A DNA stretch of 64,000 bases. It comes from CBDDEC01 sp965226785 (GTDB lineage Bacteria; Chloroflexota; Dehalococcoidia; UBA2979). Made by a program: the position numbers and the translations under genes. Positions 1 through 8,236 of the stretch are shown piece after piece (within the stretch, counting starts at the first letter, position 1; each line of letters opens with the position of its first letter). A model generated the notes under the pieces. It had not been told where the DNA came from. It ran no database searches and saw nothing but the letters and a program-made list of their open reading frames with translations. The stretch covers positions 930,001-994,000 of the forward strand of contig CBDDEC010000004.1 in assembly GCA_965226785.1 (NCBI GenBank). Reading direction: 5' to 3'.

Positions 1-88
1 TCACACGCGGGCTCGGGCGTGACTCGGGCCGGTGCTAGAGTGCCGAAACGCCGCGGTGGCGGCACGGTGCGCGCAGGGCGGAGGGAAC

Positions 89-1321
89 GTGGCGACTCGA
101 CCCCTCGAAGGTGTGCGCGTGCTGTCGATGGAGCAGGCGGCGGCGCTGCCATACGCCACACGGCACCTCTACGACCTGGGTGCGGAGGTGATCCGCGTCG
201 AGTCGCATACACGGGCTCGTGGCGCGGCGAACATGGACGCGTTCCGTGGCAAGCGCCGCCTCGCCATCGACCTCAACGCCGAGGGCGGTCCCGACCTCTT
301 CCGCCGCGTGGCCGCGGAGTGCGATGTGGTGGCGCACAACTTCACGCCTCGGGTGATGCGCAAATACGGTATCGACTACGAGGGCATCCGCGCCGTCCGC
401 GACGATGTCATCTACGTTTCGCTCACCGGGTTCGGCACGACCGGCCCGTGGGGCGAGCGCCCGCTCTTCGGTCCCGGTGCCGAGGCGGTCTCCGGCCACA
501 ACTGGCTGATCGGCGACCCACGGGCCTGGCCGGGCCGCCCCGGCACCATCGTCTATGCCGACAACACCTGCGGCCTCAATACCGTGTTCGCGATCCTCGC
601 AGCACTCGACCACCGAGACGACACCGGCGAGGGTCAGCACATCGACATCTCGCTCTACGAGACGGCGATCTCACAGCTCGGGGGCGTGGTCGCCGAGCGC
701 GCGCTGGGCGCGCCGCTGCCGGAGCGCGTCGCCAACGCCGACATGAACTACGCGCTGCATGGCGTGTTCGCGGTCGCCGGCCACGACCGCTGGGTCGCGA
801 TCAGTGCCACCGAGGAGCAGCGCGCGGACGCCACGAGCGCCCTCGGCGTCGCGGACCTGGAGGAGGCGACGATCGCCGCCGCGCTCGCAGAGCGCGACAA
901 GACCGAGGTCGTCGCCGCATTACAGGACGGCGGTATCGCCGCCTCGGTCGTGGCCGACGCGGGCGACCAGCTCACCGATCCACAGCTCTGGGCGCGTGGC
1001 TACTTTGGCCCACTCGCGGCAGCCGAGGGCACGCGGCCACACGCGGGTCCAGCTTTTGGCGGCGGACCGCGCGAGGACTCGACGGCGCCCCGCCACGTCG
1101 GCGAGGACAACGCGTACGTGCTCGGCGAAGTCGCCGGTCTCGACGCCTCCACGATCGTTGAGCTCGAGGCGGACGGCGTGATCGGCGCTGTACCGCCCCC
1201 GCCCGCCAGACCCCTCGATGCGCCGGAACGCATCGCAACGCGGATCGATCGTGGTGAGCTCTCGCGAGTCGATGCGGACGTCGAGGGGTGGCGCACGGCC
1301 GCGGCGGAGGCCGGCCGGTGA
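89..1321 (+). CDS. CaiB/BaiF family III CoA-transferase (1st of operon)
   Basis: Family III CoA-transferases move CoA between carboxylic acids and acyl-CoAs in the cytoplasm through an aspartyl-CoA anhydride; the substrate cannot be read from sequence. The protein (about 410 aa, normal length) opens with the family LEGVRVLSMEQ segment, and the catalytic-Asp motif GQHIDISLYE places Asp near residue 186. I chose the GTG at 89 because GGAGGG sits just upstream (80-85) and it matches the family N-terminus; the frame is open back to a GTG at 32. It heads a seven-gene same-strand run ending at 8222, with a GTGA overlap into the next gene. Family assignment is sure, substrate unknown. Confidence 0.9.
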   Translation: MATRPLEGVRVLSMEQAAALPYATRHLYDLGAEVIRVESHTRARGAANMDAFRGKRRLAIDLNAEGGPDLFRRVAAECDVVAHNFTPRVMRKYGIDYEGIRAVRDDVIYVSLTGFGTTGPWGERPLFGPGAEAVSGHNWLIGDPRAWPGRPGTIVYADNTCGLNTVFAILAALDHRDDTGEGQHIDISLYETAISQLGGVVAERALGAPLPERVANADMNYALHGVFAVAGHDRWVAISATEEQRADATSALGVADLEEATIAAALAERDKTEVVAALQDGGIAASVVADAGDQLTDPQLWARGYFGPLAAAEGTRPHAGPAFGGGPREDSTAPRHVGEDNAYVLGEVAGLDASTIVELEADGVIGAVPPPPARPLDAPERIATRIDRGELSRVDADVEGWRTAAAEAGR

Positions 1322-2421
1322 GCCGGCGTGCGCTAGATCTCTCGACCGGCGTCGGCGCCTCGTACAGCGCGAAACTGCTGGCGGAGGTCGGTTGGGATGT
1401 CGTCAAGGTGGAGCCCGCCGAGGGCGATCCCTGGCGTTCCCGCGAGTCGCGGTGGGGCGGCGGGAACGGCGGAGCCTTCAGATTCGTCAACGGCGGCAAG
1501 CGTTCGGTCGTCGCCGAGGGGGTCACCCTCGAGCGCCTCGCCGGGGCGGCCGATGTCGTCGTCGGCGACTTCTCCGAAGCCGGTCGCGCGGAGGCCGGTC
1601 TCCCAGACGACGCGTTCGAGGCGCTGACGCCGCGGCTCGCAACCGTGTCCGTCTCCGCGTTTGGCCTCAAGGGCCCGAAGGCGGGCTGGGCCGCAAGCGA
1701 TCTCGTCGTACAGGCGGCCAGCGGCCTCATGTTCCTCACCGGCGAGTGGGACCAACCGCCGATGCAGCTGCCGCCCTACGCCGCTGCGATGGCGGGCGGT
1801 CTCGCCGGCGCCTCGGCTGCGCTCGTCGCGGCGCGCGTCGCCCGACACGACGGTGCGCCGCAGCGCGCCGACGTCGCGATGCTCGAGGCGCTCGCCGGCC
1901 ACACCTACGGACAGGCCACCGCCTACGCCTACCGCGGCGAGGTGCCTCGACGGGAGCAGCGCATCAAGCAGGCGTTGCGCATGGTGCCGGCCAGCGATCG
2001 CTTCGTGTACTGCGCCCCGGGTGCAGTCGCCAGCGTGCCGATGACGGGCGTCGCGCAGCTCCTCGGCGAACCGCGACTGGCCGAGGACCGCTTCCAGACC
2101 GCCGAGGGCCGCATGGAGCACTACGACGAGTACCTGGACCTCTTCGTGCCGCCGTTCCGCCGTCGTACAGCGGTCGAGTGGTTCGAGGAGGCGGAGAAAC
2201 TGCACATGACGTTTGCGCTCGTACAGACCGTGGACGATCTCTTCGTTTGCCCTCAGTTGGGGGCGCGTAAGATGCTTCGCGACACGCCGGGTTTGGCCGC
2301 CGGCGCGGCGCTGCCCGGCCGGCCGTTCCGCCTGGAGGGCGGACCGCCAGCGGTGACGCGGCCCGCGCCGGAACGTCACGGCGAGCACACCGCCGAGGTT
2401 TTGGCGGAGTGGCTGAGCTAG
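1318..2421 (+). CDS. CaiB/BaiF family III CoA-transferase (2nd of operon)
   Basis: A second, divergent family III CoA-transferase of 367 aa, shorter than the usual 390-430. The start GTG at 1318 overlaps the upstream stop as GTGA, which implies translational coupling. The N-terminal segment RALDLSTGVGASYSAKLLAE is recognisable and the catalytic-Asp region reads RADVAMLEAL with Asp near residue 185, so the key residue is kept although the preceding Gly-Gln is lost. Being paired with a dissimilar CoA-transferase, it could form a heteromer with the first gene (inference) or serve a different acyl group in the same pathway. Confidence 0.85.
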   Translation: MSRRALDLSTGVGASYSAKLLAEVGWDVVKVEPAEGDPWRSRESRWGGGNGGAFRFVNGGKRSVVAEGVTLERLAGAADVVVGDFSEAGRAEAGLPDDAFEALTPRLATVSVSAFGLKGPKAGWAASDLVVQAASGLMFLTGEWDQPPMQLPPYAAAMAGGLAGASAALVAARVARHDGAPQRADVAMLEALAGHTYGQATAYAYRGEVPRREQRIKQALRMVPASDRFVYCAPGAVASVPMTGVAQLLGEPRLAEDRFQTAEGRMEHYDEYLDLFVPPFRRRTAVEWFEEAEKLHMTFALVQTVDDLFVCPQLGARKMLRDTPGLAAGAALPGRPFRLEGGPPAVTRPAPERHGEHTAEVLAEWLS

Positions 2422-2441
2422 GGGCCGACAGGAGGACCGAG

Positions 2442-3278
2442 ATGACGACCGCATCCGGAAGGGGCCGCGCCGCACACACGGTCACGGCCTTCCTCGATGG
2501 TCCCGACAACCCCAACATCCCGAACGCCATTCACTCGACCGACGGCGCGAAGGAGTACGGCTACCAGGCCGCGCTCGTCGGCGGCGTCACCGTCTACGGC
2601 TGGGCCACGCCGACGATTCTCGAGGCGCTGGGCGACCGCTGGCTGAATGATGGCTGGGCGGAGATCTCGTTCCGCCGTCCGACCTACCCAGGCGAGGATC
2701 TGGCGATCACAATCGCTCCCGACCAGGACGGCAGCAGCGAACTCCACATGACCGGGCCCGATGGCCACGACCGCATCGCCGGCCTCGTTGGTCTCGGGGA
2801 CGCGTCCTGGTTCGCCGATCTCGCGCGCCCCCAGCGTCACACGCCGGAGGATCGGCCCGCGTCGCTGCCGCTGCTCACGCCCGAGTCGGCGCCGGTCGGG
2901 CAGGACCTGCGGCCACAGGCGGTCCCGACACCGCTCGAGGAGCACATCGAGTACGCGGCGAGCAAGCAGCGGACGGACAACCCGCTCTTCGTTGGTGCGA
3001 GACCCCTCGTCCATCCCGGCTGGCTCGCGGGCCGCATGACAAGGCTGCTGCACCACTCGTACGACTACGGCCCGGCGATTCACGCGCGCAGCCACATCCA
3101 GCATCTCGCGCCCGTCGACACGGGGCAGACGCTCGTCGTCTCCGGCCACTTCGTCGAGACCTACGAGCGCAAGGGGCACCACTACGGCATCATCGACGGC
3201 CTGATCCAGAGCGAGGACGGTCGCGACCTCGTGCAGCTGCGCCACACCACGATCTACCAGGTCGCGAAGCGGGGCTGA
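2442..3278 (+). CDS. MaoC-like double-hotdog protein
   Basis: A 278-aa protein that reads as two hotdog folds. The N-terminal half (about residues 10-130) has the hydratase-like stretch YGYQAALVGGVTVYGW and a FRRPTYPGEDL segment; the C-terminal half has a PVDTGQTLVVSGHFVE strand pattern typical of the family. MaoC-like proteins hydrate enoyl-CoAs or act as thioesterases. The ATG at 2442 has a GGAGGA ribosome site at 2431-2436. It lies between CoA-transferases, so it probably handles an enoyl-CoA intermediate of the same route. The exact reaction is inferred; no canonical MaoC Asp/His dyad was assigned with certainty. Confidence 0.7.
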   Translation: MTTASGRGRAAHTVTAFLDGPDNPNIPNAIHSTDGAKEYGYQAALVGGVTVYGWATPTILEALGDRWLNDGWAEISFRRPTYPGEDLAITIAPDQDGSSELHMTGPDGHDRIAGLVGLGDASWFADLARPQRHTPEDRPASLPLLTPESAPVGQDLRPQAVPTPLEEHIEYAASKQRTDNPLFVGARPLVHPGWLAGRMTRLLHHSYDYGPAIHARSHIQHLAPVDTGQTLVVSGHFVETYERKGHHYGIIDGLIQSEDGRDLVQLRHTTIYQVAKRG

Positions 3279-3324
3279 TCGAGGTGGTGATGACCGTCTG
3301 GCCGCGCGGCGGAGCGACCGACTG

Positions 3325-4566
3325 ATGGCGGGTCCGCTCGCCGACGTTCGCGTCCTCGATGTCTCACGCAGCATCGCCGGAGCGTGGTGCTCCCGCGTGC
3401 TCGCCGACCTCGGCGCCGAGGTCATCCTGATCGAGCCGCCCGCCGGCCACCCGCTGCGCGCGGCGGCGCCGTTCGCCGACGACGGCACGAGCATCACCGG
3501 CACCTACGTGCTGGCGAACAAGCTCGCGGCCGCGTTCGACCTCGCGGACAAACGTGCGCACCGTCATTTCCTCGACCTCGTGCGGCACTCCGACATCGTC
3601 GTCACCAGCGGCACGCCCGCGACGCTCGAGGCGCAGCGCCTGACGTACGAGCAGCTCTCGCTGCGCCGGCGCGAGTTGATCCAAGTCTCGATCACCCCGC
3701 ACGGGCTGACCGGCGATCTCGCCGAGGCGCCCGGCAACGACCTCACGGCGTTCGCACGCTCTGGCTGGGCGGCGCTGAACGGCATGGCCGATCGCGAGCC
3801 GTTGAAGGGCAGCGGCTGGCAGGCCTCCTACTGCGCCGGCACCGCCGCCGCCGGCGCCGCGATCAGCGCGCTGACGCACCGCGATCGCCATGCGGGCGAA
3901 GGTCAGCTGATCGATGTCTCCGAGGCCGAGGTCATGGCCTCGTTCGCCTCACCCGCAATTCTCTCCTCGCAGTACTTCGGCCAGTCGCGCGGGCGCAAGA
4001 CCGCGATCGACATCACGACCGGCCCCGTGCCGGTCGCCGACGGGCACTTCGCGCTCACCATCAGCCGCGCCCACTTCTGGCGCGACGCGATGAACCTCCT
4101 CGGCCTGCACGACCTCGCCGAGGACGAGCGTTATGAATCGGGCTGGTACCGCCAGCGGCACAAGGAGGAGTTCGTCGGCCGCGTGCAGGAGCAGATGTCC
4201 ACCTGGAACCGGATGGACCTGTTCGACGAGCTGGCGGTACGCCGTGTCATCGCCGGCCCCGTGCTGTCGATGAGCGAACTCGCCTCGAACGATCATCTGC
4301 GCGAGCGCGGTTTCTGGACGACCGCCGAGGACGACCCGGATGGGGTTGAGTACCCGGGTGCGCCGTTCATCATGGGCGAGACGCCCTGGTCGCTGCGGCG
4401 TCGCGTGCCACGCGTCGGTGAGCACACCCTGGATGTCCTGCGCCGGGTCGCCAACGTCACCGACGATCATCTGCTGTTCCTGCTCGACCACGGCATCGTC
4501 GGCGCGCTCGAGGACAGCGGCGCAGCCAGCCCTCGGACGGGCGCGAGCGACGAGGTGGCATCGTGA
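3325..4566 (+). CDS. CaiB/BaiF family III CoA-transferase (3rd of operon)
   Basis: A 413-aa family III CoA-transferase. It begins with the family signature LADVRVLDVSRSIAGAW and a Rossmann-like DLGAEVILIEPP stretch; the catalytic-Asp motif GEGQLIDVSEAE puts Asp at residue 197. The ATG at 3325 follows a weak GGAG. The stop overlaps the GTG of the next CoA-transferase by four bases (GTGA). Same operon as its neighbours; acid and CoA donor unknown. Confidence 0.9.
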   Translation: MAGPLADVRVLDVSRSIAGAWCSRVLADLGAEVILIEPPAGHPLRAAAPFADDGTSITGTYVLANKLAAAFDLADKRAHRHFLDLVRHSDIVVTSGTPATLEAQRLTYEQLSLRRRELIQVSITPHGLTGDLAEAPGNDLTAFARSGWAALNGMADREPLKGSGWQASYCAGTAAAGAAISALTHRDRHAGEGQLIDVSEAEVMASFASPAILSSQYFGQSRGRKTAIDITTGPVPVADGHFALTISRAHFWRDAMNLLGLHDLAEDERYESGWYRQRHKEEFVGRVQEQMSTWNRMDLFDELAVRRVIAGPVLSMSELASNDHLRERGFWTTAEDDPDGVEYPGAPFIMGETPWSLRRRVPRVGEHTLDVLRRVANVTDDHLLFLLDHGIVGALEDSGAASPRTGASDEVAS

Positions 4567-5837
4567 CCGCTCCGCGCTCCGCGCCCCACGCCGGACCGCT
4601 CGAAGGCTACCGCGGCGTGGTGCTGACCCAGGCCTGGGCCGGGACGTACTGCACCGAGCTGATGGCGCTGATGGGTGCCGACGTGATCCAGGTGGAGGTG
4701 CGCAAGCGCCTCGACAGCTGGCGGGGTGCGTACGACTCGCCGATGCCGGGCGGGCTGGCGGACATCCCGACCGCGGAGCATCCCTGGAACTGCAGCCCGA
4801 ACTACAACTCGGTCAACCTCAACAAGCGCTGTGTCACCCTCGATCTCTCGGAACCCGATGGCGTAGCGCTCTTCCGCACGCTGCTGCAACACGCGGACTT
4901 CTGTGCGGAGAACTTCTCCCCGCGGGTGCTCGGGAACCTCGGCATCACTTACGAGCAGATGCGTGAGGTGCGCGAGGATCTGATCCTGATCAGCCTCTCC
5001 GCCTACGGCCACGAGGGGCCATGGGCCAACGTGCCAGGCATCGGGGGCACGATCGAGCCCACCTCCGGCATGTCGGCGCTGCTCGGCTACGCCGATGGAC
5101 CTCCGCTCAACTCGGGCCAGATGTACCCGGACCCGGTCGCCGGCGCCTATGGGTTCACCGCCCTCGTCGCCGCGCTGCACCATCGCGAACGCACCGGGCA
5201 GGGTCAGTACATTGACCTCTCGATGCAGGAAGCGAACCTGACGTTCGTCGGCGACGCTGCCGTCGAGGAGCACCTGACCGGCCGCCAGCGCCCTCGCGCC
5301 GGCAACCGCCACCCACAGTTCGCGCCGCACGGCATCTTCCCCTCGGCCGGGGACGACCAGTGGATCGCCCTCGCTGCCGAGTCTGAGGAGCAGTGGCGCG
5401 CCCTCGATGGGGTCGCCGGGCGTGGCTGGGCCGCCGACGAGCGCTTCGCCGACAACGACGCACGGAGGGCGAACGAGGACGCGCTCGAGACGGAACTCGC
5501 CGCCTGGACAGCGACCGAGGACCGCAATGCGCTCGCCGCGCGCCTGATCGCCGCCGGTGTGATCGCGGCGCCGGTCCTCGAACCGCACGAGGTAGCGCAG
5601 GACGCCGGCATGCGCGAGCGTGGCACGCTCGTGGAGATCGACCACCCCGAGACGGGAAGCTGGATCCAGGCCGCGAACCCGATTCGCTTCTCGCGCACCC
5701 CGGCCGAGGAGGCGTGGCACGCGCCACTGCAGGGTGAGCACGCACGCGAGGTCCTCGATCAGCTAGCCGGCGTCGACGACGCCGGTTACGCGGAACTCGT
5801 CGCCGCGAACATCACCGGGCAGGGCGCGCCCGAGTAG
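4563..5837 (+). CDS. CaiB/BaiF family III CoA-transferase (4th of operon)
   Basis: A 424-aa family III CoA-transferase starting at a GTG that overlaps the previous stop (GTGA). The motif GQGQYIDLSMQEA is canonical, with Asp at residue 218, and the conserved NLNKRCVTLDL and SLSAYGHEGPW segments are present. Together with the preceding gene it forms a second adjacent CoA-transferase pair, mirroring the pair at 89-2421. It is followed after 31 bases by an enoyl-CoA hydratase, which places it in acyl-CoA breakdown. Confidence 0.9.
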   Translation: MTAPRSAPHAGPLEGYRGVVLTQAWAGTYCTELMALMGADVIQVEVRKRLDSWRGAYDSPMPGGLADIPTAEHPWNCSPNYNSVNLNKRCVTLDLSEPDGVALFRTLLQHADFCAENFSPRVLGNLGITYEQMREVREDLILISLSAYGHEGPWANVPGIGGTIEPTSGMSALLGYADGPPLNSGQMYPDPVAGAYGFTALVAALHHRERTGQGQYIDLSMQEANLTFVGDAAVEEHLTGRQRPRAGNRHPQFAPHGIFPSAGDDQWIALAAESEEQWRALDGVAGRGWAADERFADNDARRANEDALETELAAWTATEDRNALAARLIAAGVIAAPVLEPHEVAQDAGMRERGTLVEIDHPETGSWIQAANPIRFSRTPAEEAWHAPLQGEHAREVLDQLAGVDDAGYAELVAANITGQGAPE

Positions 5838-5868
5838 ACCTCGACGCCCCACGACGAGGAGGAGACAG

Positions 5869-6705
5869 ATGGCCGACGAACAGGTGCGGTACGAGATCGA
5901 CGGTCACGTTGCGTTGCTCACGCTCGATCGTCCCGAGTACCGCAACGCGCAGAGGCGTCGCCTCCTCGAGGAGCTCGACGCCGGCTTCGTGCGCGCCGTC
6001 GAAGACAACGAAGTGCGGGTGATCGTGTTGCGCGCCGAGGGCGACCACTTCTCCGCCGGCCACGACCTCGGCACGCCCGAGGAGCTCGCCGATCGCGAGG
6101 AACGGCCGATGCAGGAGGGTTTGCGGGGGCGCTACAAGCGGTCCTGGGACAACAACGTCGACAAGACGATGCGCTGGCGGAACCTGCCCAAGCCCACGAT
6201 CGCGGCCGTCCAGGGCTACTGCATCTTCGGTGGCTGGATCATCGCCTCGGGGATGGATGTGCTGTTCGCGGCGGAAGACGCCATGTTCCTGCCCACGAAC
6301 TTCCAGTACTTCTCGGTGCCGTGGGACCTGCACCCCCGCAAAGCGAAGGAGATCCTGTTCGAGAGTCGCTTCATTGGCGCTGACGAGGCGGAGGAGCTGG
6401 GCTTCGTGAACCGCGTTGTGCCCCGTGATCGCCTCGACGACGAGGTGCTGGACTACGCGCGCCGGGTGGCGGAGAACGATCCGTTCCAGCTGCGCATGAT
6501 CAAGCTCGCCATCAACCAGGCGCAGGACGCACAGGGTTTCGCCTCCCACATCTACGGCGCACACGCGCTGCACATGCTGTCCTCGGCGGGTGAGCGCGAC
6601 CCCGACTACGCGCTGACGCGGCCCGACGATCGCCGCCGACCGATGGTCCAGCGCGCGCTCCAGAACTACGAGCGCCACCAGGCCGACCAGGCGGATCGCT
6701 CGTGA
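5869..6705 (+). CDS. Enoyl-CoA hydratase/isomerase family protein
   Basis: A 278-aa crotonase-superfamily protein, expected to hydrate or isomerise an enoyl-CoA. It has the CoA-binding/oxyanion segment HFSAGHDLGTPEE (about residues 60-72) and the second loop GYCIFGGWIIASGMD (about 117-131). The usual catalytic Glu pair is not obvious, so isomerase, hydrolase or another crotonase chemistry is possible. The ATG follows a strong GAGGAGGAG site. Its stop overlaps the GTG of the following flavoprotein gene (GTGA), so the two are coupled. Confidence 0.85.
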   Translation: MADEQVRYEIDGHVALLTLDRPEYRNAQRRRLLEELDAGFVRAVEDNEVRVIVLRAEGDHFSAGHDLGTPEELADREERPMQEGLRGRYKRSWDNNVDKTMRWRNLPKPTIAAVQGYCIFGGWIIASGMDVLFAAEDAMFLPTNFQYFSVPWDLHPRKAKEILFESRFIGADEAEELGFVNRVVPRDRLDDEVLDYARRVAENDPFQLRMIKLAINQAQDAQGFASHIYGAHALHMLSSAGERDPDYALTRPDDRRRPMVQRALQNYERHQADQADRS

Positions 6706-8222
6706 CGAGCGAACCGTCCGAGGTCGCTCGCTACGACGTCATCGTCGTCGGCGCCGGCAACGCCGCGCTGTGCGCCGCCCTCGCTGCGGCGCAGCAGGGC
6801 GCTTCGGTCGTGGTCCTCGAGAAGGCGACCCGCGAGGAACGCGGGGGCAACACGTTCTTCAGCGGCGGCGGCTTCCGTTTCCCGTACGAGGGCATCAACG
6901 ATCTGCGCGCGCTCATGCCTGACCTCAGCGACGAGGAGGTCGAGAGCATTGAGGTCGGCGCTTACACCCAGGCCGACATGCGCGCCGACCTCATGCGCGT
7001 CACCGAGAGCCAGGCCGACGACGCGCTCGTCACGCGCCTCGTGCGCGAGGCTTTTCCCACCGTGCAGTGGATGCGCGAGTCGTGCGGCCTGCGCTGGATC
7101 CTGATGTACGGCCGCCAGGCCTATCGCGTGGGCGACAAGCTGCGCTTCTGGGGCGGCCTGGTCACCGAGGCGGTCGGCGGCGGCGAGGGCCTCTCCGAGC
7201 TGCTGTTCGAGGCCTGTGAGGCGCAGGGCGTCGAGGTGCGCTACGACGCTGGCGCCGAGAGCCTGCTGTCAGACCAGCGCACGCGCCGCGTCACCGGCGT
7301 CCGCACCTTCGGCGCCGAGGGCTACCGCGACGTCGAAGCCTCGGCGGTCGTCCTCGCAGGAGGCGGGTTCGAGGCGAACCAGGAGATGCGTACGCGTTAC
7401 CTGGGTGCCGGCTGGGAGTTCGCGAAGGTACGCGGGACAAGACATAACACAGGTCGCCCCATCCAGATGGCGCTTGAGTTAGGTGCCCAGCCATACGGTC
7501 ACTGGTCGGGCGCACACGCGGTCGCCTGGGACCTGAACGCGCCGCCGACCGGCAACCGGCGTATCGGCGACCTCTACCAGAAGCATTCCTACCCGCTGGG
7601 CCTGATCGTGAACGAACGAGGCGAGCGCTTCGTCGACGAGGGCGCGGACCTCCGCAACTACACCTACGCGAAGTACGGCCGCGAGATCCTGTCGCAGCCA
7701 CACAGCGTCGCGTTCCAGCTCTTCGACCAGCAGACCGTCGATCGTCTGCGCGACGAGTACCGCATCCGCGAGGTGACGAAGGCCGAGGCCGACACGATCG
7801 AGGAACTTGCCGACGGCCTGGGCATCGACCCGCCCGGGCTCATCGCGACCGTCGAGGCCTACAACGCAGCCTGTCGCAGTGGCGATTACGATCCATCCCG
7901 CCTTGACGGCGTGTCCACCGAGGGCATCGAGCCGCCCAAGTCGAATTGGGCGCTGCCGTTGGACCAGCCACCGTATGTCGGCTTCGCCGTGACCTGCGGT
8001 GTCACCTTCACCTTCGGCGGGCTGCGCATCGACCCGCGCACTTCGCAGGTCCTCGACACCGAGGACCGTCCGATGCCAGGGCTCTACGCGGCGGGCGAGC
8101 TCGTCGGTGGGCTGTTCTGGCACAACTACGCCGGCGGCACCGGCCTCATGGCCGGGTCCGTCTTCGGCCGCCAGGCGGGCCTGTCCGCCGCCGAGGCGGC
8201 GCAGGACTCCGCCGAGGGCTAG
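6702..8222 (+). CDS. FAD-dependent tricarballylate/fumarate-reductase-like dehydrogenase
   Basis: A 506-aa flavoprotein of the fumarate reductase/succinate dehydrogenase flavoprotein family, closest by eye to TcuA (tricarballylate dehydrogenase). Evidence: the dinucleotide fold VVGAGNAALCAALAAAQQG at residues 15-33, the RGGNTFFSGGGFRF segment, and a C-terminal FAD motif GLYAAGELVGGLFWHNYAGG. Such enzymes oxidise or reduce C-C bonds next to carboxylates. It is the last gene of the operon starting at 89. With CoA-transferases and a hydratase this suggests activation and dehydrogenation of a polycarboxylic or branched acid; that substrate idea is inference. Confidence 0.8.
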   Translation: MTSEPSEVARYDVIVVGAGNAALCAALAAAQQGASVVVLEKATREERGGNTFFSGGGFRFPYEGINDLRALMPDLSDEEVESIEVGAYTQADMRADLMRVTESQADDALVTRLVREAFPTVQWMRESCGLRWILMYGRQAYRVGDKLRFWGGLVTEAVGGGEGLSELLFEACEAQGVEVRYDAGAESLLSDQRTRRVTGVRTFGAEGYRDVEASAVVLAGGGFEANQEMRTRYLGAGWEFAKVRGTRHNTGRPIQMALELGAQPYGHWSGAHAVAWDLNAPPTGNRRIGDLYQKHSYPLGLIVNERGERFVDEGADLRNYTYAKYGREILSQPHSVAFQLFDQQTVDRLRDEYRIREVTKAEADTIEELADGLGIDPPGLIATVEAYNAACRSGDYDPSRLDGVSTEGIEPPKSNWALPLDQPPYVGFAVTCGVTFTFGGLRIDPRTSQVLDTEDRPMPGLYAAGELVGGLFWHNYAGGTGLMAGSVFGRQAGLSAAEAAQDSAEG

Positions 8223-8236
8223 CGTCGCGCTCGCCG